A model generated the notes under the pieces. That model made no database searches. It was given only the letters and a program-made list of their open reading frames with translations, and was not told the DNA's origin. The position numbers and the translations under genes are program-made. Positions 8,262 to 15,827 of a stretch of 64,000 bases of DNA are shown here, piece after piece. Positions within the stretch are counted from its first letter, which is position 1; every line of letters starts with the position of its first letter. The DNA is from Bacillota bacterium (GTDB lineage: Bacteria; Bacillota; UBA994), in contig JAGXTJ010000044.1 in assembly GCA_018333655.1 (NCBI GenBank), forward strand, positions 62,001-126,000, read 5' to 3'.

Positions 8262-10052
8262 ATGGCCTATATACGCTCTCATGTTCTTGTTTGCGCTGGT
8301 ACCGGCTGTACGTCTTCTGGCTGTAAAGCCGTTGAGAACTCGATGCAGGCTGAAATCGCCAGATTAGGACTCGAAGAAGAAGTAAAGATAGTAGAAACAG
8401 GCTGTTTTGGTTTCTGTAAAATCGGCCCCATCGTCATGGTCTACCCCGAGGGCTCTTTTTACTGCCATGTTAAGCCGGAAGATGCTCCCGAATTAGTGAA
8501 CGAGCATCTCTTGAAGGGGCGCATGGTGGAGCGCTTGCTCTATCGCGACGTGCAAAACCCCAAGCCCACCGCTTTTTTTACTGATATCGACTTTTACAAG
8601 AAGCAGCAGCGCGTAGCTTTGGCTAACTGCGGCTCGATCGACGCGGAGAGCATAGAGGAGTACATCGGGGTGGATGGCTATCAGGCTCTCGCCCAAGTCG
8701 TTACCCAGATGACCCCGGCTGAAGTCATCCATGCTGTTAAGCAATCTGGTTTGCGCGGACGCGGGGGCGGTGGTTTTTCTACCGGTCTCAAGTGGGAGTT
8801 TGCGGCGCGCAGCGCAGGCCCAATTAAGTATGTCGTCTGCAATGCCGACGAAGGCGACCCAGGGGCTTTTATGGACCGCAGTATTCTGGAAGGCGACCCT
8901 CATTCTATTATCGAGGCCATGGCTATCGCTGGCTACGCCATTGGGGCTAGTCAGGGCTATGTGTATGTGCGAGCCGAGTACCCCATAGCGGTAAACCGAC
9001 TGGCTATTGCTATCGAGCACGCGCGCACATTGGGTGTTCTTGGCAGCGGCATCTTCGGCACGAAATTTAACTTTGATCTGTCTATACGCCTAGGCGCGGG
9101 TGCCTTTGTCTGCGGCGAGGAGACGGCTCTCTTGGCCTCTATCGAAGGCAAGCGCGGCATGCCTAAGCCACGTCCTCCTTACCCTGCGGTGCGGGGACTA
9201 TGGGACAAGCCCACACTCATTAACAATGTCGAGACCTTTGCCAATATCCCTAAAATCATTACCAAGGGTCCCGAGTGGTTTTCCGCCATGGGCACGGAGA
9301 AGTCCAAAGGAACCAAGGTCTTTGCCCTTGCCGGCAACATTAATAACACCGGCCTCGTAGAGGTGCCCATGGGCATCACCCTGCGAGAAATAATCTACGA
9401 TATTGGCGGCGGTATCCCCAATAAAAAGGCCTTTAAGGCTTGCCAGACGGGTGGACCTTCGGGCGGTTGCCTGCCCGCGTCTTACTTGGATACCCCCGTT
9501 GATTACGACAACCTTATCGCTGTAGGCTCCATGATGGGCTCTGGCGGACTTATCGTTATGGACGAAAGTAACTGCATGGTCGATGTGGCGCGCTTCTTCT
9601 TGGAGTTTACCCAGGAGGAATCTTGTGGCAAGTGTGTGCCTTGCCGCGAAGGTACGAAGCGCATGCTAGAGATACTAGAGGGTATTACTAAGGGGCATGG
9701 GCAGAGTGGGGACATCGACCTGCTGGAGGAACTTGCCGAGACGATTAAGGGCGCGTCTCTCTGTGGCCTAGGTCAGACGGCTCCTAACCCGGTACTCGCC
9801 ACCCTGCGCTTTTTCCGCGATGAGTTCTTGGCGCATGTTGTGGATAAAAAATGTCCGGCGGGCGTTTGCCAATCTCTCCTGACATACAGCATCATTTCCG
9901 AAAAATGCAAAGGCTGCACTCTGTGCAAGAAGGTTTGTCCTGTAGACGCCATAACCGGCAGCCTCAAGCAAGTGCATGCTATCGACAATGCCAAGTGTAT
10001 TAAGTGTGGCGCCTGTGTACCTAAGTGTCCCTTTAAAGCCATCGTACGCTAG
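8262..10052 (+). CDS. hydB: NAD-linked [FeFe] hydrogenase, NuoF-like beta subunit
   Basis: The 596-residue flavoprotein would exchange electrons between NAD(H) and the hydrogenase iron-sulfur chain. Domains in order: a thioredoxin-like [2Fe-2S] domain (Cys 11, 16, 48, 52), a NuoF FMN/NADH domain (GLRGRGGGGFSTGLKW near 165-180 and CNADEGDPGAF), a [4Fe-4S] site in ESCGKCVPCREGT near 453, and a C-terminal two-cluster ferredoxin (CKGCTLCKKVCP and CIKCGACVPKCP). This architecture matches HydB/HndC of trimeric or tetrameric NAD(P)-dependent, often electron-bifurcating hydrogenases; bifurcation itself cannot be shown from sequence. ATG follows AGGAGGTG. Confidence 0.94.
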   Translation: MAYIRSHVLVCAGTGCTSSGCKAVENSMQAEIARLGLEEEVKIVETGCFGFCKIGPIVMVYPEGSFYCHVKPEDAPELVNEHLLKGRMVERLLYRDVQNPKPTAFFTDIDFYKKQQRVALANCGSIDAESIEEYIGVDGYQALAQVVTQMTPAEVIHAVKQSGLRGRGGGGFSTGLKWEFAARSAGPIKYVVCNADEGDPGAFMDRSILEGDPHSIIEAMAIAGYAIGASQGYVYVRAEYPIAVNRLAIAIEHARTLGVLGSGIFGTKFNFDLSIRLGAGAFVCGEETALLASIEGKRGMPKPRPPYPAVRGLWDKPTLINNVETFANIPKIITKGPEWFSAMGTEKSKGTKVFALAGNINNTGLVEVPMGITLREIIYDIGGGIPNKKAFKACQTGGPSGGCLPASYLDTPVDYDNLIAVGSMMGSGGLIVMDESNCMVDVARFFLEFTQEESCGKCVPCREGTKRMLEILEGITKGHGQSGDIDLLEELAETIKGASLCGLGQTAPNPVLATLRFFRDEFLAHVVDKKCPAGVCQSLLTYSIISEKCKGCTLCKKVCPVDAITGSLKQVHAIDNAKCIKCGACVPKCPFKAIVR

Positions 10053-10072
10053 CCACGGAAAGGAGAATTTGC

Positions 10073-11797
10073 ATGGAACGACTTAAGCTAACTATAGACG
10101 GTACCCCGGTTGAGGTAGACCCCGGTTCCACAGTTCTCGATGCCGCAAGAAAAGCTGGCGTGCATGTTCCCACTTTGTGCTACCATCCTGAACTGCGCCT
10201 AGAGGGTTCCTGCCGCATTTGCGTCGTTGAGATTGAGGGTATGAAGACTCTGGCCGCCTCATGCGTTTATCCCGCCACGAGTGGCATGGTGGTCAGAACG
10301 AATTCTGAAGTGGTGCGCAAAACCCGCAAGTCCATAGTCGAACTTCTACTCGCCAATCATCCCCAAGATTGCCTCGTCTGTACTCGGCACGGCACCTGCG
10401 AGCTACAAGACCTCTCGCATCAGCTCAATGTGCGTAAGATTCGCTTTAAGGGCGAAAAACGCCAGCTAGCACTAGATGAGAGCAGTATCGCCGTCGTGCG
10501 CGACCCCAATAAGTGCATTCTCTGCGGTCGCTGCCTGCGCGTTTGCGAGCATACGCAAAAAGTATCGGCCATTGGTCTCTCCGGCCGCGGCTCGCACTCT
10601 GTCGTCACCACACCCTTTAACCATGGGCTAGCTGAAGGCCCCTGTGTCTCCTGCGGGCAGTGCATTAAAGTGTGCCCGGTAGCGGCCCTGCGTGAAAGAG
10701 ATGCCAGCGAACAAGTATGGAAGGCCTTGGCCAGCAAGAACTTGCATGTTGTCGTGCAGGTAGCCCCTGCTGTGCGCGCTGCCCTAGGCGAAGAGTTTGA
10801 TATGCGCCCCGGCTCCCTGGTTACGGAAAAGATGGTCACGGCTCTGCGCAGACTGGGTTTTGACCAAGTCTTTGACACCCAGTTCGCCGCCGATCTCACG
10901 GTCGTGGAAGAAGGGTACGAACTCCTCTCGCGCCTCGAAAAGAACGAGAATTTGCCGCAAATTAGCTCCTGCAGCCCTGGCTGGGTCCATTACGCTGAGC
11001 TTTTCTTCCCGGAGATGCTGGCTCATGTCTCTACTTGCAAGTCGCCGCAACAGATGTTTGGGGCGGTGGTCAAAACCTACTACGCCGAGCGCAATGGACT
11101 TGACCCCAAGAACATTTTTCATGTCGCTATCATGCCATGCACGGCCAAGAAGTTCGAAGCCAGCCGTAGCGAGATGGGTCGTAACGGAAGCCAGGATGTA
11201 GATGCGGTCCTTACCACTAGGGAACTCGCGTCCATGATTAAAGAAGCAGGCATTGATTTTGCCAACCTGCCGGACAGCGAATTTGACTTGCCGCTGGGTA
11301 TGTCTTCTGGCGCAGGCACCATCTTTGGTGTGACTGGCGGAGTCACCGAGGCAGTGCTACGCACCGTCTACGAGCTTAAGACCGGTAAAGAGCTAGATGA
11401 AGTAGAGTTTCATGCGGTGCGTGGTTTTGGCGGCGTAAGAGAGGCGCAAGTACCCCTCAATGGTTTAACTTTAAAAGTAGCCATTGTTAACTCCTTGGGT
11501 CAAGCAGAGAAAGTTCTGCAAAAGGTTAAGGCTGGGTTGGCGCACTACCACTTTATTGAGATTATGGGCTGCCTGGGCGGCTGTATTGGTGGCGGTGGAC
11601 AGCCCTTTAGCAAGGACGCCGATATCAAACAGAAACGAGCCTCGGCTCTATACCGTCAGGACCACTTAAAGCGTGTGCGCAAGGCCCATGACAATCCGGC
11701 CATTAAGGAGCTCTACCGTACTTTTCTCGGAGAGCCCAACGGACACAAGGCCCACGACCTACTTCACACACATTACCAAGAGCGTCCGCGCTACTAA
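10073..11797 (+). CDS. hydA: [FeFe] hydrogenase catalytic subunit (group A)
   Basis: The 574-residue catalytic subunit evolves or oxidises H2 at an H-cluster. N-terminal domains: a plant-type [2Fe-2S] domain (Cys 36, 47, 50, 64), a His-Cys [4Fe-4S] site (HPQDCLVCTRHGTC, 96-109), and two [4Fe-4S] clusters (CILCGRCLRVC and CVSCGQCIKVC). H-domain motifs: L1 SSCSPGW (298-304), L2 MPCTAKKFE (354-362), L3 EIMGCLGGCIGGGGQP (about 496-511). L1 differs from TSCCPxW: the Cys next to Pro, an H-cluster ligand in the Clostridium pasteurianum enzyme, is Ser. I believe this variant occurs in related NAD-linked enzymes. It lies between hydB and hydC. HydE, HydF and HydG maturases are not in the window. Confidence 0.95.
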   Translation: MERLKLTIDGTPVEVDPGSTVLDAARKAGVHVPTLCYHPELRLEGSCRICVVEIEGMKTLAASCVYPATSGMVVRTNSEVVRKTRKSIVELLLANHPQDCLVCTRHGTCELQDLSHQLNVRKIRFKGEKRQLALDESSIAVVRDPNKCILCGRCLRVCEHTQKVSAIGLSGRGSHSVVTTPFNHGLAEGPCVSCGQCIKVCPVAALRERDASEQVWKALASKNLHVVVQVAPAVRAALGEEFDMRPGSLVTEKMVTALRRLGFDQVFDTQFAADLTVVEEGYELLSRLEKNENLPQISSCSPGWVHYAELFFPEMLAHVSTCKSPQQMFGAVVKTYYAERNGLDPKNIFHVAIMPCTAKKFEASRSEMGRNGSQDVDAVLTTRELASMIKEAGIDFANLPDSEFDLPLGMSSGAGTIFGVTGGVTEAVLRTVYELKTGKELDEVEFHAVRGFGGVREAQVPLNGLTLKVAIVNSLGQAEKVLQKVKAGLAHYHFIEIMGCLGGCIGGGGQPFSKDADIKQKRASALYRQDHLKRVRKAHDNPAIKELYRTFLGEPNGHKAHDLLHTHYQERPRY

Positions 11798-11812
11798 TTG
11801 GGGGTGCAGTAC

Positions 11813-12349
11813 ATGACTTTAGAAAAAAAATGCCACACCTGTCCAGGCTGCGATGGGGCGCGTGATCCTAAGTTTGACGAACTAGACCAAGTCATAGCCG
11901 CACACAAGTCGCTTGAGGGTGCCCTCATCATGATTCTGCATAAAGCGCAGCAGATCTTCGGCTACCTGCCCGAGGAAGTACAGCGCTATGTGGCCAAGAC
12001 ACTTAACATTCCCCTCACCGATGTGTACGGCGTCACTACCTTTTACTCCTACTTCTCTCTCACGCCGCGCGGCAAGTACCGCATTGCCATTTGCATGGGC
12101 ACCGCCTGCTACGTGCGCGGCGCGGGCGAGCTGGTGACGGCCTTTGAGAAGCAACTAGACATTAAAGTCGGCCAGACTACGCCCGATCGTCTCTTTACCC
12201 TCGAAGTATCACGCTGCATAGGGGCCTGCGGTCTCGCCCCCGTACTAACAGTGAACGAGGACGTTTACGGCAATATCGGCGCGGACCGCGTTCCTTCTAT
12301 CATCACCAAGTACCGCGACCGTCAACAAGCTTTAGCGACTGGCAATTAG
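11813..12349 (+). CDS. hydC: NAD-linked [FeFe] hydrogenase, NuoE-like gamma subunit
   Basis: The 178-residue subunit has the NuoE helical bundle at its N-terminus and a thioredoxin-like [2Fe-2S] domain with ligands in CMGTACYVRGA and SRCIGACGLAP. It would relay electrons near the flavin of HydB. The N-terminus also carries CHTCPGC, which is outside the usual cluster set. I chose ATG 11813 with GGGGGTG 7 nt before it, rather than TTG 11798. The order here is small subunit-B-A-C; the more common Clostridial order has the NuoE gene first. The terminator hairpin begins within its last codons. Confidence 0.93.
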   Translation: MTLEKKCHTCPGCDGARDPKFDELDQVIAAHKSLEGALIMILHKAQQIFGYLPEEVQRYVAKTLNIPLTDVYGVTTFYSYFSLTPRGKYRIAICMGTACYVRGAGELVTAFEKQLDIKVGQTTPDRLFTLEVSRCIGACGLAPVLTVNEDVYGNIGADRVPSIITKYRDRQQALATGN

Positions 12350-12363
12350 CCAGTCCTTTTTTT
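12337..12363 (+). terminator. Terminator of the hydBAC operon
   Basis: GACTGGC (12337-12343) pairs perfectly with GCCAGTC (12349-12355) over AATTA and is followed by a run of seven T. The stop codon of hydC lies in the loop. Confidence 0.88.
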
Positions 12364-12377
12364 CTTGCCCACGCCCT

Positions 12378-12407
12378 CTGTCACAATCTTTGTTCTAGAG
12401 CTATAAT
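12378..12407 (+). promoter_or_regulatory. Possible promoter of the hydS operon
   Basis: TATAAT at 12402-12407 is a perfect -10 box; CTGTCA at 12378-12383 is a 4/6 match to -35 at 18-nt spacing. If used, the whole heptamer array at 12446-12704 would lie in a roughly 310-nt 5' leader of the transcript for the small [2Fe-2S] protein, HydS and the phosphatase. Confidence 0.45.
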
Positions 12408-12445
12408 TATAGTAACTCCACCCCTAACTCCCCGCCCCTCTTTTC

Positions 12446-12704
12446 CTGCCTCTTATTTCTTGCCTCTATCTTCCTGCCTCTTATTTCTTGCCTCTATCTT
12501 CTTGCTTCTATTCTCTTGCTTCCTGCTTCTTGCTTCTTGCCTCTATCTTCTTGCTTCTATTCTCTTGCCTCTTGCTTCTATTCTCTTGCTTCTTATCTCT
12601 TGCCTCTTGCTTCTTGCTTCTATTCTCTTGCCTCTTGCTTCTATTCTCTTGCCTCTTGCTTCTTGCTTCTATTCTCTTGCTTCTTGCTTCTTGCTTCTAT
12701 TCTC
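12446..12704 (+). repeat. Heptanucleotide tandem array 1 (37 units, all-pyrimidine except scattered G and A)
   Basis: The 259 bp divide without remainder into 37 consecutive 7-mers. The commonest are TTGCTTC, TATTCTC, TTGCCTC and TATCTTC, with CTGCCTC, TTATTTC, CTGCTTC and TTATCTC as variants; every unit ends in TC. Because 7 is not a multiple of 3, all three forward frames stay open with the same 7-residue periodicity (Leu-Ala-Ser-Cys-Phe type), which creates spurious leucine-rich ORFs. It fills almost all of the 375 nt between hydC and the next gene and ends 20 nt before the ATG at 12725. I see nothing protein-coding here. Confidence 0.95.
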
Positions 12705-12724
12705 TTGAACCGGGGTGTTGCACT

Positions 12725-12970
12725 ATGCGCGTTATAACATTATGCGTCGGTAGCTCCTGCTACCTGCGCGGTGCCCACAAAGTTGCCGAGGCTATTGAGC
12801 ACTTTATTACCAGGCACGGCCTCGCTGCCCAGGTGGAATTACAAGGGCACTTTTGTCTCAACCGTTGTTTAGAAGGTGTGGCCGCCGACCTCGACGGGCA
12901 CCCTTTGCCGCGCCTTACTCCTGCTAATACGGCAGATATAATGGCTCTGTACATGCTAAAGGAGGCGTAA
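12725..12970 (+). CDS. Small thioredoxin-like [2Fe-2S] ferredoxin
   Basis: The 81-residue product matches the C-terminal domain of NuoE/HydC: ligand pairs CVGSSC (Cys 7 and 12) and CLNRC (Cys 44 and 48). It lacks the NuoE N-terminal bundle. The open frame continues upstream through the heptamer array, but ATG 12725, preceded by GGGGTG, gives a protein that starts exactly at the domain. It ends 2 nt before hydS, so the two are almost certainly cotranslated, and it is a plausible electron partner or cluster donor for HydS. Confidence 0.85.
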   Translation: MRVITLCVGSSCYLRGAHKVAEAIEHFITRHGLAAQVELQGHFCLNRCLEGVAADLDGHPLPRLTPANTADIMALYMLKEA

Positions 12971-12972
12971 GC

Positions 12973-14607
12973 GTGGGAGCAATACAAGTACGACAAGGTT
13001 ATTGTAAGAGCTGCTATGCCTGTATCCGCGCCTGCGAAGTAAAGGCCACCTCTATACGCCGTGGCCAGGCTTCCATAATTGACGATGACTGCTTGTCTTG
13101 CGGCGAATGCCTCGCCCACTGTCCGCAGAAGGCTCGCGAAATTCGTAGCGACATAGAGGTTGTACGCAATTTGCTCAAAGGAGTCACGCCCTTGTGGGCC
13201 AGCCTTGCACCCGCAGCCGCGGTGGGCAAGTACACTCTGCTGGAATGGGAGACTAGGCTTATGCGGGCAGGTTTCGCCGGTGTCAGCCTTACGAGCTGGG
13301 GGGCAGTGCCAGTCGCCGCCGCCTACAACGAAGCCGCTCTACGCGAGGGCTGGGTGCTTACGACCGCCTGTCCTGCCGCGGTCAAACTTGTCTGCCGTTT
13401 TTTCCCTACGCTTACCTCGCATCTCGCCCCTGTGGCCTCGCCCATGCTCACCCATGCCGCCTGGCTTAAGGAGACCCATAAGGCCAAAGTGGTCTTCATT
13501 GGCCCTTGCGCCGCCAAAAAGACGGAGGCCCAAGGCAGTACGCACATGGCTGCAGCCCTCACTTTCGCTGAGGTGTTGCCTTTGTTGGCAGAGACTTCAC
13601 CTGCAGTTGACCGCGAGCATGCCAGCCTCTCTTTTTCTGCGCAAGGGCTGATGCACTTTCCTGTACCGGCGGGGCTCGCGTCGGCAGTCGATGTTCCGGT
13701 GCTGGCAGTTGACGGCGTTAGCGATCTATGGGGTTTTTTGCGGCGCGTGGAAAGGGGAGAGACGACTCCGCGAGGCATTGTCGAGATGTCTGCCTGTCGC
13801 GGTTCCTGCCTAGGGGGGCCGGCCGCTTTTTGCCGCGACCTCACGCTCTCGGAGCGCCGCGCCATGCTGGTTACTTTGCCTGAGGGGCGAGTACATAGCG
13901 CCCTGCCCCTACGCAGACACTTCTTGCCCCAGCCAGTTTTGCGCAACACGCCTAGCGACGCCGCCGTGGCCGATGTGCTTAACCTCTTAGGTAAAGCAGA
14001 CAAAGCGACAGAGTATAACTGCGGTGCTTGCGGCTACCATACTTGCCGTGACAAGGCCCTTGCGGTGGTAAATGGCCGTGCAGAGCTTGAGATGTGCCTT
14101 CCCTACATGCGTACTAAGGCGGAGTCTCTGGCCAATCTTATCCTCGCCTCTACACCGAATGCCGTCATCTTAGTGGACAGAGAACTGCATATTAGGGAGT
14201 GGAATGCCGCGGCGGAGCGCCTGTTTGGCATTCCGGAGGCACATGCGCTTCATAGAAATATCGCCGATTTTCTTCCCGCCGAAGACTATGCGGCTCTCTT
14301 TGCAAATTCTTTTTCTATACCGGGCAAAAAAATTAGCGTTATCCCGGGTGTAGTCACTCTTTTCACCGCCTCCTTGGTCAAGGGTGGTGAGTTAGCCATG
14401 GGCATCTATACAGACATCACCCGTCTTGAGGAGCAGGGTCAAGCCCTGCTTAAAGTGAGGCAAGAAACCATTGAGCGCGCGCAAGAAGTAATTAACAAGC
14501 AAATGCGCGTCGCGCAGGAGATAGCGAGCCTCTTAGGCGAGACCACGGCCGAGAGTAAAGTATTGCTCCTAAAACTGATGAAGGTAGTGCAGGGCGACGC
14601 CAAATGA
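12973..14607 (+). CDS. hydS: Sensory [FeFe] hydrogenase HydS with PAS domain (group C-like)
   Basis: The 544-residue protein has two N-terminal [4Fe-4S] clusters (Cys 11, 14, 17, 21 and 40, 43, 46, 50) and an H-domain with L1 TTACPAA (Cys-133), L2 IGPCAAKKTEA (Cys-179) and L3 EMSACRGSCLGG (Cys-275, Cys-279). A four-Cys Fe-S domain follows (350, 353, 358, 375), then a PAS domain (about 385-500) and a C-terminal helix. The L1 residue that shuttles protons in catalytic enzymes (Cys-299 of C. pasteurianum) is Ala-132, as in described HydS proteins, so a sensing role fits better than turnover. The GTG start at 12973 follows AGGAGG. The phosphatase gene overlaps its 3' end by 4 nt, as expected of a signalling pair. 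Confidence 0.9.
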   Translation: MGAIQVRQGYCKSCYACIRACEVKATSIRRGQASIIDDDCLSCGECLAHCPQKAREIRSDIEVVRNLLKGVTPLWASLAPAAAVGKYTLLEWETRLMRAGFAGVSLTSWGAVPVAAAYNEAALREGWVLTTACPAAVKLVCRFFPTLTSHLAPVASPMLTHAAWLKETHKAKVVFIGPCAAKKTEAQGSTHMAAALTFAEVLPLLAETSPAVDREHASLSFSAQGLMHFPVPAGLASAVDVPVLAVDGVSDLWGFLRRVERGETTPRGIVEMSACRGSCLGGPAAFCRDLTLSERRAMLVTLPEGRVHSALPLRRHFLPQPVLRNTPSDAAVADVLNLLGKADKATEYNCGACGYHTCRDKALAVVNGRAELEMCLPYMRTKAESLANLILASTPNAVILVDRELHIREWNAAAERLFGIPEAHALHRNIADFLPAEDYAALFANSFSIPGKKISVIPGVVTLFTASLVKGGELAMGIYTDITRLEEQGQALLKVRQETIERAQEVINKQMRVAQEIASLLGETTAESKVLLLKLMKVVQGDAK

Positions 14608-15773
14608 GTCTCTACTTCGAGACCTTTTCGCGACAACTTCACAAGTGGGGTGAGGAGCTGTGTGGCGACCATGTCGAAATCGTCCGCACCCCCGAGAACA
14701 TCATTATTACCCTCGCCGATGGTCTTGGTAGCGGGGTAAAAGCCAATATTCTCTCTACACTGACGACAAAAATAGCCGCCTCCATGCTTAAAGAAGGCGT
14801 GCACTTTGATGAAGTGATCTCCACCATGGCCGCGACCCTGCCGGTATGTAGTCAGCGCGGTGTGGCGTACTCCACCCTGACGATTTGTCAGATAAAGCCC
14901 AGTGGAGAATGCTACCTGGCCGAATTTGATAGCCCCGAGGCCATTTTTCTGCGGCGGGGAGAGTCACTGCTGCTGCCGCGCCATGAGCGCCTCGTCTTTG
15001 GCAAAGCCATTTTTGAGAGCCACTTTAACTTGCAACAAGGGGATACGGTGCTCTTTATCTCCGATGGCGTGATTCATGCCGGCATTGGCACGAGTCTTAA
15101 CATGGGCTGGCGCCTAGCGAATGTGGCCGCCTATGTCGCCAACCTGGCCCGCAAGAACACTAGTTTGCGCGGTATGGTCAGCTCGTTGGCTAACACTTGC
15201 CATCATCTCTATGCCGGCCGACCAGGTGATGACGCGACTATCGTCGGTCTTCGCGCTGGCTTGCCCAAGCACCTGGCGCTACTTACGGGTCCGCCACAAA
15301 ACATGGCCCTTGACGACATGGTCGTCGACCGTTTCATGTCTCTAGCGGCCATCAAAGTGATTTGTGGGGGAACAACGGCACAAATGGTCGCCCGACGCCT
15401 AAATGTGACTGTGTCGACGGCCATTAGCACTATGGACGAAGACGTACCACCTATCGCTACTATGCCCGGCATAGACCTGGTCACTGAAGGGATGCTCACC
15501 CTTACCGCCGCGCTCGCCATCATACGCAGCTTCGCCCTAGCGCAGGGGGACCTCTCAGACAGTAAGTTGCTCAAAAATAAGGATGGCGCGTCGCGCCTAG
15601 CCGATCTCCTCATGAACCACTGCACACATGTGCTGCTTCTCGTGGGCTGTGCGGTCAATGCCGCGCATATCGAGCACTTAGCGCCACAACTCGGCTTACG
15701 CCGCCAACTCACCACTGACTTGGCGCATTACTTGCGCTTGCTCGGCAAAGAAGTGGTAGTGGAATATTTTTAA
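14604..15773 (+). CDS. PP2C/SpoIIE-type serine phosphatase with unrecognised C-terminal domain
   Basis: Residues 1-220 form a PP2C/SpoIIE-like phosphatase domain: metal-binding Asp in LADGLGSGVKA (Asp-39), ISDGV (Asp-154) and GDDATIVGL (Asp-209, Asp-210). Residues 222-389 form a second region beginning KVICGGTTAQMVARRLNV that I do not recognise; it looks alpha/beta with conserved-looking Gly-rich turns. Such phosphatases dephosphorylate Ser/Thr on partners such as STAS anti-anti-sigma factors. The 4-nt overlap with hydS says that the sensor controls this enzyme or is controlled by it. The substrate is not identifiable in this operon. Confidence 0.85.
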   Translation: MSLYFETFSRQLHKWGEELCGDHVEIVRTPENIIITLADGLGSGVKANILSTLTTKIAASMLKEGVHFDEVISTMAATLPVCSQRGVAYSTLTICQIKPSGECYLAEFDSPEAIFLRRGESLLLPRHERLVFGKAIFESHFNLQQGDTVLFISDGVIHAGIGTSLNMGWRLANVAAYVANLARKNTSLRGMVSSLANTCHHLYAGRPGDDATIVGLRAGLPKHLALLTGPPQNMALDDMVVDRFMSLAAIKVICGGTTAQMVARRLNVTVSTAISTMDEDVPPIATMPGIDLVTEGMLTLTAALAIIRSFALAQGDLSDSKLLKNKDGASRLADLLMNHCTHVLLLVGCAVNAAHIEHLAPQLGLRRQLTTDLAHYLRLLGKEVVVEYF

Positions 15774-15791
15774 GCCGCCAGTGACGAAAAA

Positions 15792-15818
15792 CCCCCACAA
15801 GCATAATGCTTCTGGGGG
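15792..15818 (-). terminator. Terminator of the phosphohexomutase gene
   Basis: CCCCCACAAGCA (15792 on) pairs with TGCTTCTGGGGG (ending 15818) with one mismatch. On the minus strand the stem is followed by TTTTT, so it serves the minus-strand gene; on the plus strand no T-run follows, so it is at best weak for the phosphatase gene. Confidence 0.75.
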
Positions 15819-15827
15819 CAAATTTAC

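Noticed and set aside
12381-12386. TCACAA as a Rex operator half-site in front of the hydS operon
   Set aside because: The expected partner TTGTGA is absent at the right distance; the bases there are GC-rich.
12446-12704. CRISPR array
   Set aside because: The units are 7 bp, contiguous and without spacers. No cas genes are present.
12460-12737. Three overlapping leucine/serine/cysteine-rich ORFs that look like lipoproteins or membrane peptides
   Set aside because: They are frames through the 7-bp repeat; the same peptide period appears in every frame, so coding is an artefact. Only the part from ATG 12725 is real.
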